Shown: positions 1-6,300 of the stretch, in pieces
How the letters are laid out: each line of letters begins with the position of its first letter
Position numbering within the stretch: the stretch's first letter is position 1
Assembly: GCA_937863205.1 (NCBI GenBank)
Contig: CALMGA010000421.1
Location: forward strand, 1-10,226
Reading direction: 5' to 3'
Source of the DNA: an uncultured Beijerinckiaceae bacterium
GTDB taxonomy: Bacteria; Pseudomonadota; Alphaproteobacteria; Rhizobiales; Beijerinckiaceae
Length of the DNA stretch: 10,226 nt
Position numbers and translations under genes: made by a program
The notes under the pieces: generated by a model
Told to the model about the DNA's origin: nothing
The model's input: the letters and a program-made list of their open reading frames with translations, nothing else
Databases searched by the model: none

Positions 1-1252
1 CTTCGCCAACGGCTGCACGGCGATGACCGGCGTCGAGGCGATCTCCAACGGCATCACCGCATTCCGCAAGCCCGCCGTCGCCAACGCCCGGCGCACGCTG
101 GCCGCCGTGGTGGCCATCCTGTCGGTGCTTCTGATCGGCATCGCTCTGCTTTGCCGCGCCTACGGCATCGTCGCCGACGATCCCGACGCCTCGACCTACC
201 AGAGCGTGCTGTCGCGCCTCACCGCCGCCGTGACCGGGCGCGGCCCGTTCTACTACGTCACCATGGCCGGGGTTGTCGCGGTGGTCTGCCTGTCGGCGAA
301 CACGAGCTTCGCCGATTTCCCCCGGCTGTGCCGCCTGCTCGCCCTCGACAACTTCCTGCCCTACACCTTCGCCGGCCGCTCGCGCCGCCTCGTCAACTCG
401 ACCGGCATCCTGGTGCTCGCCGGCATGTCGGGCGCGCTGCTCGTCGCCTTCGGCGGCGTCACAGATCGGCTGATCCCGCTGTTCGCGATCGGCGCCTTCG
501 CCGCCTTCACCTTGAGCCAGGCCGGCATGGTCGCGCACTGGCGCACCCTCGACATCCAGGAGGGGGGCCGCCACGCCCACCGCGCCTCGATGACGATCAA
601 CGCCGTCGGCGCGGTCTCGACCGGCCTCGTCCTCCTCGTCGTGCTGGCGACGAAGTTCATCGAGGGCGCGTGGGTGGTTCTGCTGCTCATCCCGGCGTTG
701 TACCTTCTCTTCACGCGGGTGCAGCGGCACTACGCCTTCGTGCGCGAGCAGACGGACTGCATGACACCGCTCGTCGTCACCGACCTGCGGCCACCGGTCG
801 TCGCGGTGGTGATGCGGCGCTGGAGCACGATCACCGGCAACGCCCTGCGCTTCGCCCTGTCGATCTCGGACGACGTCGTCGCCATCCACATCAACAGCGA
901 TGCGGAGGAAGGGCGGCACCTCGCCGCCAAGTGGAGCCGCTTCGTCGAGGCGCCGCTGCGCGGCGGTGCCCGCGAGATGCCCCGCCTGATAATCGTCGAT
1001 TCGCCCTACCGCCTGTTCCTCGATCCGTTGTTCGACGGGCTGACCCGTCTCGCCGACGAGCACCCCGGCCGGACCGTCGCCGTGGTGGTGCCCGAGCTCA
1101 CCGGTGGGCACTGGACCGACTACCTCCTGCACAACCAGCGCTCGACCGCGTTGAAGGGCGCCCTGCTGCTGCGCGGCGACCCGCGGATCGTGGTGATCAA
1201 CGTGCCTTGGCGCCTGGCACGGCGCCGCGCGGCAGCGGCGACGCCTCGATGA
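1..1252 (+). CDS. APC-superfamily amino acid permease, 3' part (5' end outside window)
   Basis: This is the C-terminal part of an inner-membrane transporter of the amino acid-polyamine-organocation (APC) superfamily. The reading frame is open from position 2, and 416 residues are visible. The first visible residues (FANGCTAMTGVEAISNG) match the conserved APC stretch with the TGVEAISNG signature that normally lies mid-protein, so several membrane helices are missing upstream. Hydrophobic segments follow at about visible residues 33-53, 83-99, 133-150, 157-178, 197-217 and 222-238. From about residue 240 there is a hydrophilic tail of about 175 residues, which APC permeases of this branch carry on the cytoplasmic side. 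The ATG at 23 is internal to the family motif and is not a real start. Substrate cannot be told; amino acids are the default guess. The gene converges on the PQQ-dehydrogenase gene, with 168 bp between the two stops and no convincing terminator hairpin there. Confidence 0.88.
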   Translation, partial: FANGCTAMTGVEAISNGITAFRKPAVANARRTLAAVVAILSVLLIGIALLCRAYGIVADDPDASTYQSVLSRLTAAVTGRGPFYYVTMAGVVAVVCLSANTSFADFPRLCRLLALDNFLPYTFAGRSRRLVNSTGILVLAGMSGALLVAFGGVTDRLIPLFAIGAFAAFTLSQAGMVAHWRTLDIQEGGRHAHRASMTINAVGAVSTGLVLLVVLATKFIEGAWVVLLLIPALYLLFTRVQRHYAFVREQTDCMTPLVVTDLRPPVVAVVMRRWSTITGNALRFALSISDDVVAIHINSDAEEGRHLAAKWSRFVEAPLRGGAREMPRLIIVDSPYRLFLDPLFDGLTRLADEHPGRTVAVVVPELTGGHWTDYLLHNQRSTALKGALLLRGDPRIVVINVPWRLARRRAAAATPR

Positions 1253-1420
1253 TCGAGGAGGATGCGCCGCTTCGATTTCGCGCCGGGGATGGAGCCAGGG
1301 TGCCGGGTCAGGGTCGCCTGCTGGCTCAGGGCTGCTCCTGACTCGGTAAGCTGCGCTGCGCCCACGCCGTGCTGGACGGGGCGGGCTGGCATGGAGGCCA
1401 TCTACCTTTCGCTGTGGTCA

Positions 1421-2776
1421 TCAAGGGCTTGTCGCCGCGGCATGCGCCGCCGAGGAGGCCGCCGTTACGCGCCATACCGTGTTGCCGAGATCGTCGGCGA
1501 CCAGCAGCGCGCCGGTGCGGTCCAGGGCGACGCCCACGGGACGGCCCTTCGTGTGAGCATCGGCGGAGACGAAACCGGTCACGACGTCCTGCGGCGGCCC
1601 GCTTGGGCGCCCATCCTGGAACGGCACGTAGACGACCTTGTAGCCGGCGATCGGGTCGCGGTCCCAGCTGCCGTGCTCGCCGATGAAGACGCCGCTACGG
1701 TACTGCACCGGCAGGCTGGTGGCCTGACTGAAGGCGAGGCCGAGCGCCGCGACGTGCGAGCCCAGCGCATAATCGGGGCTGATCGCCTTGGCGACGAGGT
1801 CCGGCCGCTGCGGCTGCGCCCGGACGTCGACGTGCTGGCCGTAATAGCTGTAGGGCCAGCCGTAGAAGGCGTTCTCCCGGACCGAGGTCAGGTAGTCCGG
1901 CACCAGATTGGGTCCGATCTCGTCGCGCTCGTTGGCCACGGCCCACAGCTTGCCGGTTGTCGGCTCGAAAGCGACGTTCGTCGGATTGCGGATCCCGGAC
2001 GCGTAGATGCGCTTCAGCCCGCTCGCCCGGTCCACCTCCCAGATCGCGGCGCGGCCTTCTTCGGCGCCGATGCCGTTCTCGGTGATGTTGCTGTTCGAGC
2101 CGACGCCGACATAAAGCTTCGAACCGTCCGGGCTGGCCGTCAGGCTCTTCGTCCAGTGGTGGTTGGGCGACTGCGCGGGAAGGTCCGTAAGCCTGTCGCC
2201 CGGCGCGGTGATCCGGGTGTCGCCCTCGTGATAGGGGAAACGGAGGATCGCGTCGGTGTCGGCGACGTAGAGGTCGTTGCCGACGAGCACGATGCCGTAG
2301 GGCGAGTTGAGGTGGTCGATGAGCACGGTCTGCAGCCGGGGATGACCATCGCTCGCCTCGCGCACGAGGCTGACCCGCTGGCCACCGGACGCCGCCGATC
2401 CCGCCAGCGCCTTGATCTTGCCCTCGATGAAGTCCTTCGGGCGATAGACCGGCGCCTTCGGGCCGTTGGACTCCACGATGAGGACATCGCCGTTGGGCAG
2501 GGCGTAGACCATCCGGGGATGGATCAGCCCCGTCGCCAGCGCCTCGACCTGCAGGCCGGCCGGCAACACCGGCTTCTCGCCGGGCTGCCAGGTTCTGGCC
2601 GACATCACCTTCATCGGCGGCACCAGGTACTGCAGCGGCGCCGGCAGGTTCGGATCGGAGCCGTACTGCGCGTCGGGGTCGTGCGCAGGGTCGGTCCACG
2701 CCGTTTGCGCGAGCGCCGACGCGAGCAGCAGACCTGTCCGCAGGGTCAGGCTCGTTCGAAAGGAAAGGCGGATCAT
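1421..2776 (-). CDS. PQQ-dependent sugar dehydrogenase, sorbosone/pyranose dehydrogenase-like, exported
   Basis: This encodes a 451-residue periplasmic quinoprotein of the glucose/sorbosone dehydrogenase (COG2133-like) six-bladed propeller family. Members oxidise sugars or sugar aldehydes using PQQ and give electrons to the respiratory chain. Residues 1 to about 27 are a signal peptide (basic MIRLSFRTS, then a hydrophobic LLLASALA stretch). Family-type blocks follow in order: NHHWTK (205-210), GSNSN (226-230), IRNP (262-265), NERDE (282-286), YGWPYSYYG (305-313), GEHGSWDR (366-373), GRPVGVA (411-417) and ADDLGN (427-432). The start at 2776 is preferred over an in-frame ATG at 2833, because only it puts the signal peptide at the N-terminus and it has a GGGAG box a few bases upstream. 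The longer form would also overlap the upstream gene. It follows the DUF2231-like gene by 13 bp, so the two are probably one operon. The true substrate is unknown; no haem-binding domain is attached. Confidence 0.86.
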   Translation of the reverse strand: MIRLSFRTSLTLRTGLLLASALAQTAWTDPAHDPDAQYGSDPNLPAPLQYLVPPMKVMSARTWQPGEKPVLPAGLQVEALATGLIHPRMVYALPNGDVLIVESNGPKAPVYRPKDFIEGKIKALAGSAASGGQRVSLVREASDGHPRLQTVLIDHLNSPYGIVLVGNDLYVADTDAILRFPYHEGDTRITAPGDRLTDLPAQSPNHHWTKSLTASPDGSKLYVGVGSNSNITENGIGAEEGRAAIWEVDRASGLKRIYASGIRNPTNVAFEPTTGKLWAVANERDEIGPNLVPDYLTSVRENAFYGWPYSYYGQHVDVRAQPQRPDLVAKAISPDYALGSHVAALGLAFSQATSLPVQYRSGVFIGEHGSWDRDPIAGYKVVYVPFQDGRPSGPPQDVVTGFVSADAHTKGRPVGVALDRTGALLVADDLGNTVWRVTAASSAAHAAATSP

Positions 2777-2789
2777 GGAGATCTCCCGG

Positions 2790-3239
2790 TCAGTCGATGG
2801 GTTCGAGGCGGGACGCGGCGAGGCTGTAGCCACCGATGCCGACGGCGATCAGGATCGCTGCCACAGCGGCCGAAAGGATGATCCCCTCGGGAACCACGGC
2901 GGTATAGCCGTCGCGGCTGTGGACGAAGATGTTGAGCAACGACAGCAGGGCGGCGGCGGTGAGCGCGACCAGCCGGAGCCAAGCGACGCCGGCGAAACGC
3001 CGCGACAGAAGGTCGAAAAAGAAGGCCGCCGCGGCAAAGGCGGTGACGAGCAGGCCGGCCAGCAGCAGCCAAGCGGAGAAGTTGTTCCACTGGAACAGCA
3101 GCGTCTTCCAGTACAACACATCGGTGACGAACACCGCGAGCAGCAGCGATGCGCCAAGCGCGATCAGGCCGGGATGCAGGAGCGTTTGCCGGCTTCGCGG
3201 ATTGTCGATTCGAACCACGACTCCTCCAAGTCTTCGCAT
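2790..3239 (-). CDS. DUF2231-like inner-membrane protein
   Basis: This encodes a small inner-membrane protein of about 149 residues that resembles the DUF2231 family, whose function is not established. Four hydrophobic segments are visible at about residues 24-44, 54-77, 87-106 and 117-139. The N-terminal IDNPRSRQTLLHPGL resembles the NPRS...HP.HP opening of the family, although the second HP is missing. DLVYW-type and DLL-type stretches are also present (TDVLYW at 39-44, FFDLLSRR at 74-81). The start is uncertain. The frame stays open upstream to an ATG at 3431, but that extension is basic, non-hydrophobic and carries an 8-residue tandem repeat, so it is probably not translated. Candidates are the ATG at 3239 (chosen), a duplicated ATG at 3263, and a GTG at 3218, which has a GGAGGAG box only two bases ahead. 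The gene lies just upstream of the PQQ dehydrogenase and could help tie it to the membrane; that role is inference. Confidence 0.75.
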   Translation of the reverse strand: MRRLGGVVVRIDNPRSRQTLLHPGLIALGASLLLAVFVTDVLYWKTLLFQWNNFSAWLLLAGLLVTAFAAAAFFFDLLSRRFAGVAWLRLVALTAAALLSLLNIFVHSRDGYTAVVPEGIILSAAVAAILIAVGIGGYSLAASRLEPID

Positions 3240-3274
3240 TGCGCCGCGAGCAAGTCTTCGCATTGCGCCGCGAG
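3227..3274. repeat. Perfect 24-bp tandem duplication over a gene start
   Basis: Two identical, directly adjacent 24-bp units (3227-3250 and 3251-3274) begin CAAGTCTTCGCATTGCGCCG and end CGAG. Read on the minus strand, each unit contains an ATG in the frame of the DUF2231-like gene (codons at 3239-3237 and 3263-3261). The duplication therefore supplies two equivalent in-frame starts and an 8-residue repeat containing GAMRRL. Because 24 is a multiple of three, the frame is kept. Confidence 0.95.
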
Positions 3275-3313
3275 CCGTCTCGGCCTGACCTGCGGCACGA
3301 CGAGCGCACCATC

Positions 3314-3343
3314 TATTTATGGGGATCCTCCGCTCGCCGACAA
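3314..3343 (-). promoter_or_regulatory. Candidate promoter for the leftward DUF2231/PQQ-dehydrogenase unit
   Basis: On the minus strand, TTGTCG (3343-3338) and TAAATA (3319-3314) are separated by 18 bp. This resembles a weak housekeeping-sigma promoter within the only AT-rich patch upstream of the DUF2231-like gene. Transcription would begin near 3307, about 70-90 bases ahead of the candidate start codons. The match to consensus is poor (4 of 6 and 3 of 6 bases), so this is only a candidate. Confidence 0.22.
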
Positions 3344-3442
3344 GCAACCGCGCAAGATGGCCGCATCCGTCTTCGCGACGAGGCAAAAGAGGCATCACCA
3401 CCTGTCCAACCGGGCGCGACCGAAGCAGCATGGCTGCAACCT

Positions 3443-3476
3443 ACGCTTCACCAACCAAACCGGCTCGCTGAAGCGT
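3443..3476. repeat. 8-bp inverted repeat with 18-base spacer
   Basis: ACGCTTCA at 3443-3450 is the exact reverse complement of TGAAGCGT at 3469-3476. No run of T follows on either strand, so an intrinsic terminator is not supported. It lies just left of the compact dyad at 3484-3500. It may be part of a regulatory region or may be chance. Confidence 0.3.
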
Positions 3477-3483
3477 GAAGGGT

Positions 3484-3500
3484 CACGTCGTTGCGACGTG
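3484..3500. promoter_or_regulatory. Compact inverted repeat, possible operator
   Basis: CACGTCG TTG CGACGTG is a perfect 7-bp dyad with a 3-bp centre in the intergenic region between divergent operons. Its position would let one regulator act on both directions. The dyad is directly visible; a role as an operator is inference. Confidence 0.3.
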
Positions 3501-3767
3501 GCGCGCGCCGATCGAGCGAAGCCGTTGATGCGACAACAGCGGATGCCTTCGCTCGGGCAAGCCTTGACTCATCGTGGTATGGACGACATGGCTGCGGTGC
3601 GGACGCTCGACGAGCCTGCTCCACCGAGAACGCCGCAGGCTGTTGGCCTTGGTTCTCGTCGGATTGCGCCAAGCTCTCGGTCGGCAACGCGCACAACCGC
3701 TTAAGGTCGTCTGAAGCCGAGGCTTGCACATATCGCCTCACGGCTCCTGCCGAACGGGGATGACGGA

Positions 3768-5003
3768 ATGCACGACGAGGCCTTTTTCCTCACGAAGACC
3801 AATCGACGACGGCTCTTGGTCGGAGGAGCGGTGGGCGGCATCGGCTTGCTCGCACCCAAGGTCTTTGCCGAAACGGTCGACCTCCACGCCGCGGGCGGTC
3901 CGAGCACGCGTCCCCTCACCACGAGCTACCCGGAAAAAGGACGCATGGTCGTTCAGCGGACCCGGCCGCCGTGGCTGGAGACGCCGTTCGATGTCTTCGA
4001 CAAGGGCGTGTTCACCCCCAACGACCAGCACTTCGTCAGTTGGCATTGGGCAACGTTCCCGACCAGCGTCGACGTCGGCGGCTTTGCGCTCAAGGTCCAC
4101 GGTCAGGTCGACCGACCGCTGTCGCTTTCGCTCCGCGAGCTGCTTCACGATCTACCCCGGTTCGAGATCGCGGCTGTGAGCCAGTGCGCCGGCAATTCGC
4201 GGCTTTATGCCAAGCCCCGCGTCGCCGGCGCGCAGTGGGCGAACGGGTCCATGAGCAACGCGCGCTATGCCGGCGTCCGGCTCAGGGACGTGCTCGACCG
4301 AGCGGGCGTCAAGGCCGGCGCCGGTTATGTGCGATTTGGCGGCCTCGACGAGCCGGTGCTGCCGGATGCGCCGAAGTTCGTCAAATCGCTCAGCGTGGAT
4401 CACGCGCGCGACGGCGAGGTGATGCTGGCCTTCGCCATGAACGGCGAGCAGCTGCCGATGCTGAACGGATTTCCGCTCAAGCTCGTCGTGCCCGGCTGGT
4501 GCGCCGTTTGCTGGATCAAGATGCTCAACGACATCGAGGTCATGGCGTCCCCGGACAGCAGTATATGGACAACACGGGGCTACCGCGTGCCGGATACACC
4601 GGACCACACGGTTGGGGCGGAGCAAACGAACTACAAGCTGATCCCAATCACCCGCAACGTGCCGCGCTCCTTCGTGACCAACCTCAAGGCGGGTGACACG
4701 GTGCGCGCCGGGGCTCCGCAGCTTGTGCGCGGCATCGCCTTCGGAGGTGACCGAGGCGTCGCGGGCGTCGACCTGTCGATCGACGGCGGCAAGAGCTGGA
4801 AACCGACGGATCTTGGGACCGACGAAGGCGCGTACAGCTTCCGCCAGTGGCAAACGCGCGTGTCGCTGCCGGTCAAGGGTGCTCATACGCTGATGGTGCG
4901 CTGCACCAACACCGACAAGGTCGTGCAGCCCCTCCAGCGGGTGTGGAACCCGGGCGGCTACATGGCGAATCAGATCGAAACGATCGATCTCATCGCGGCC
5001 TGA
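3768..5003 (+). CDS. Molybdopterin-dependent sulfite oxidase-family oxidoreductase, SorA-like catalytic subunit, Tat-exported
   Basis: This encodes a 411-residue periplasmic molybdoenzyme of the sulfite oxidase family. By analogy with SorAB of Starkeya novella, it would oxidise sulfite to sulfate and pass electrons to the cytochrome encoded next. Residues 1 to about 34 are a Tat-type leader (TNRRRLLVGG at 11-20, likely cleavage after VFA at 32-34). The Moco domain spans about 85-265. QCAGNSR at 139-145 holds Cys140, the expected molybdenum ligand, and Arg145 sits five residues on, as in known sulfite oxidases. MNGEQLPMLNGFPLKLVVPG at 224-243 is the classic family block. The C-terminal part (about 290-405) matches the Mo-co dimerisation domain, including VDLSIDGGKSW at 344-354 and RVWNPGGYMANQ at 391-402. 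An oddity is WCAVCW at 244-249, where relatives, as I recall them, have tyrosines. The substrate is inferred; other oxyanions are possible. No strong Shine-Dalgarno box precedes the ATG. Confidence 0.87.
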   Translation: MHDEAFFLTKTNRRRLLVGGAVGGIGLLAPKVFAETVDLHAAGGPSTRPLTTSYPEKGRMVVQRTRPPWLETPFDVFDKGVFTPNDQHFVSWHWATFPTSVDVGGFALKVHGQVDRPLSLSLRELLHDLPRFEIAAVSQCAGNSRLYAKPRVAGAQWANGSMSNARYAGVRLRDVLDRAGVKAGAGYVRFGGLDEPVLPDAPKFVKSLSVDHARDGEVMLAFAMNGEQLPMLNGFPLKLVVPGWCAVCWIKMLNDIEVMASPDSSIWTTRGYRVPDTPDHTVGAEQTNYKLIPITRNVPRSFVTNLKAGDTVRAGAPQLVRGIAFGGDRGVAGVDLSIDGGKSWKPTDLGTDEGAYSFRQWQTRVSLPVKGAHTLMVRCTNTDKVVQPLQRVWNPGGYMANQIETIDLIAA

Positions 5004-5005
5004 GC

Positions 5006-5009
5006 GGAG
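5006..5009 (+). promoter_or_regulatory. Ribosome binding site of the cytochrome gene
   Basis: GGAG lies seven bases ahead of the ATG at 5017, within the 13-bp gap after the molybdoenzyme stop. It supports this start and translational coupling of the two subunits. Confidence 0.6.
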
Positions 5010-5016
5010 CAGCACC

Positions 5017-5361
5017 ATGTCCGCATGCCGTACCCTCCTTGCCGTGATCGCGCTGGCCGGATCCATGATCGGCTCGCCGATCGCGGCTGCCGCGCCGCCG
5101 GTCGAGTTGCACGCCAAACCCGAGGTCGACCTGCCCTTCGGCGATGCCATCACCTTCCCCGAAGGACCTGGCGCCGACGCCGTCTCGGCGAACTGCCTGA
5201 CCTGTCACTCCGCCGACCACACGCTCAACCAGCCATCTCTCTCGAAGGCGGAATGGCGCAAGGTGGTTGACAAGATGGTCACCGTCTATATGGCGCCGAT
5301 CACCCCAGCCGACGCGACGGCGATCGTCGATTACCTCACCCGCATCAAGGGCGAGCCGTGA
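5017..5361 (+). CDS. Small mono-haem cytochrome c, SorB-like subunit
   Basis: This encodes a 114-residue exported c-type cytochrome. Residues 1 to about 25 form a Sec signal peptide (hydrophobic TLLAVIALAG, then AAAA before PPVEL). CLTCH at 60-64 is the single haem c attachment site, with His64 as proximal ligand. Met87 (DKMVTVY) or Met92 is the likely distal ligand. SKAEWRKVVDKM (76-87), APITPADA (93-100) and IVDYLTRIKG (103-112) follow the usual pattern of SorB-type and related sulfite dehydrogenase cytochromes. It begins 13 bp after the molybdoenzyme stop, so the two are almost certainly one operon. The cytochrome is the natural electron acceptor for the molybdenum centre, feeding a soluble cytochrome c or terminal oxidase. 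Identification as a haem c protein is firm; its pairing with the neighbouring enzyme rests on gene order and family knowledge. Confidence 0.87.
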   Translation: MSACRTLLAVIALAGSMIGSPIAAAAPPVELHAKPEVDLPFGDAITFPEGPGADAVSANCLTCHSADHTLNQPSLSKAEWRKVVDKMVTVYMAPITPADATAIVDYLTRIKGEP

Positions 5362-5453
5362 TCATCCGCAAACCCCGGTGCTGACAACGACGTCCGCCGC
5401 ATCCGCAACGATCTCGCGCGATCTTCCCGCAGCCGACCGCCGAGCCCCCGCAC

Positions 5454-5590
5454 CGTTTCGACGGCGACAAGCTTGCTTACCGGCTCCACGACACATACGA
5501 GGCCATCGCCGATGCTTGCTGCGATACATGGAATGCTCTGATCGCTTCACCAGATACGATCATGTCCATCGTCCTGAGTTGGTCCGGTCG
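5454..5590 (+). pseudogene. IS630-family transposase remnant (C-terminal end)
   Basis: Frame 3, starting at the CGT codon at 5454, reads RFDGDKLAYRLHDTYEAIAD and continues through DACCDTWNALIASPDTIMSI and a short tail. The core TYEAIADACCDTWNALI...P..IMSI matches the conserved C-terminus of many IS630-type transposases, typically Y(D/E)xIxDACCxAWNxLIxxPxxIxSI. The catalytic DDE residues and everything N-terminal of this stretch are absent. No start codon with a ribosome binding site precedes it, and no terminal inverted repeats are recognisable. Upstream bases 5362-5453 give no transposase match in any frame. It is a decayed scar of a former insertion directly downstream of the cytochrome gene. 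The right boundary is approximate. Confidence 0.7.
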
Positions 5591-5670
5591 CGGAGCTGGA
5601 TCTGGGGTAAGCGTGGGTTGTGGCGATATCGGGAATGGGTGAGATTGCCGTCGGCCGCAAAGGCGGCATG

Positions 5671-5676
5671 GGGAGG
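5671..5676 (+). promoter_or_regulatory. Ribosome binding site fixing the start of a small exported protein
   Basis: GGGAGG ends four bases ahead of the ATG at 5681. The frame is open much further upstream (to 5267), but that extension overlaps the cytochrome gene and the transposase remnant and makes no sense as protein. This box therefore decides the start. Confidence 0.6.
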
Positions 5677-5680
5677 GTTT

Positions 5681-6028
5681 ATGCGAATTCGCCGACTGTT
5701 GATGGCTATGCTCTTTGCAGCGGGCGGTACGGAGATGAGCCTGCCTGTCATGGCTGGTCCGCTGCATCACCGTCGCGGCGTCGTCCGCTATCGGACATCG
5801 CAGTACGGCATGCGCGTCCTGCGCGTCCGTCGTCTCGCCTATCAACCTCTCTCTGGAACGGTAGGCACGGCGATCCCGCCCCGCGTCGCACGCTTCATGG
5901 GTTATCCCTACAACGTGCCGGGATATCGTTACGAGTATGCCGACGCATGCTTTCTCCGCGTCGGCGGACCGTTTGGCCCAGGACCTTCAGCGGGGCCCTG
6001 TCCGTTTGGGCTCGACAAGCCGTTTTAG
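5681..6028 (+). CDS. Small putative exported protein of unknown function
   Basis: This encodes a 115-residue hypothetical protein that I do not recognise. It starts with a plausible signal peptide (MRIRRLLMAMLFAAGG, then LPVMA with likely cleavage after residue 25). The mature part is small and basic: LHHRRGVVRYRTSQYG at 28-43, then RVLRVRRLAYQP at 45-56. The C-terminal third is aromatic and then glycine/proline rich (GYPYNVPGYRYEYADACF at 74-91, GGPFGPGPSAGP at 95-106), with two cysteines (Cys90, Cys107) that could form a disulfide. A good Shine-Dalgarno box supports translation. It lies between the IS630 remnant and another gene remnant, so it may be a lone survivor of a rearranged region. 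Similar short basic, aromatic-rich exported proteins are common in Rhizobiales; no function is proposed. Confidence 0.55.
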   Translation: MRIRRLLMAMLFAAGGTEMSLPVMAGPLHHRRGVVRYRTSQYGMRVLRVRRLAYQPLSGTVGTAIPPRVARFMGYPYNVPGYRYEYADACFLRVGGPFGPGPSAGPCPFGLDKPF

Positions 6029-6300
6029 TCCGACGCCGGCAACGGCAGAACTGATCGATCAAAGGAGCTGATCCGGCACACCGGAGAACTGTTGCCGGAT
6101 GCGGCGTTCACCCTTATGGACGCGCCGCCGCTGCCGGAGCGCTATGTCGTCCGCCAGGACCTGATCGACCAGCTGGTAGGGGTAGGGGTCGAACAGTCGA
6201 GGCCGATGGGGGCATCCGGGTCGGGGAAGACGTCTTGATGCTTACCCGGGCCGCCCGCATCCGGGCCCATGCCGCGGCGGCAGTCTTGCTCTCACTCTGA
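6029..6300 (+). pseudogene. Frameshifted remnant of an unrecognised gene
   Basis: Two abutting open stretches look coding but lie in different frames. Frame 2, directly after the stop of the small exported protein, reads through LIRHTGELLPDAAF (from 6068) and LPERYVVRQDLIDQLVGVGV (from about 6128) and closes at 6236-6238. Frame 1 carries VEADGGIRVGEDVLMLTRAA from 6196, then RIRAHAAAA, and closes at 6298-6300, inside the 3' end of the opposing efflux gene. Both have GC-rich third positions and protein-like composition. This suggests one gene broken by a frameshift near 6175-6196, where GGTAGG is tandemly repeated. If frame 2 is followed to its end it finishes in GASGSGKTS, which fits a P-loop (Walker A) pattern, but this may be an accident of the shift. 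There is no clear start: AAAGGAG at 6061-6067 has no start codon properly spaced after it. Family unknown. Confidence 0.35.

Larger units (their letters stand above)
3240..3767. other. Divergent intergenic region between the two redox gene pairs
   Basis: About 530 bp separate the two divergent gene pairs. No frame here encodes anything I recognise; the short open frames on both strands have no family-like blocks and look like chance frames in GC-rich DNA. Two inverted repeats stand out. ACGCTTCA (3443-3450) pairs with TGAAGCGT (3469-3476) across an 18-base spacer, and CACGTCG (3484-3490) pairs with CGACGTG (3494-3500) across TTG. The second is compact and could be an operator for a dimeric regulator. 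No regulator gene is adjacent in the window. I found no clear promoter for the rightward pair. Confidence 0.5.

Noticed and set aside
151..1341. Overlapping plus-strand frame inside the APC permease gene
   Set aside because: Its Arg/Pro-rich translation is typical of an out-of-frame reading, whereas the overlapping frame has clear APC motifs and membrane helices.
1253..1420. Possible bidirectional terminator between the convergent permease and PQQ dehydrogenase genes
   Set aside because: Only a 6-bp GTCAGG/CCTGAC pairing with a long spacer could be found, and there is no T run on either strand.
1262..2881. Long plus-strand open frame (539 codons) opposite the PQQ dehydrogenase gene
   Set aside because: It is the antisense shadow of a well-supported gene. 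Its translation is rich in Arg/Asp/Val/Gly without family motifs, as expected opposite GC-rich coding DNA, and it lacks a sensible start region.
3240..3431. N-terminal extension of the DUF2231-like protein to the ATG at 3431
   Set aside because: The extra 64 residues are basic, without family similarity, include the tandem-duplicated octapeptide, and would run across the candidate promoter.
2775..3704. Plus-strand open frame (309 codons) opposite the DUF2231-like gene and intergenic DNA
   Set aside because: It has no motifs or ribosome site and a charged low-quality composition, and it covers a gene with four membrane helices on the other strand.
4152..5153. Minus-strand open frame (333 codons) opposite the SorA-like gene
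   Set aside because: It is an antisense shadow; the plus strand carries molybdenum-ligand and haem motifs across the same bases.
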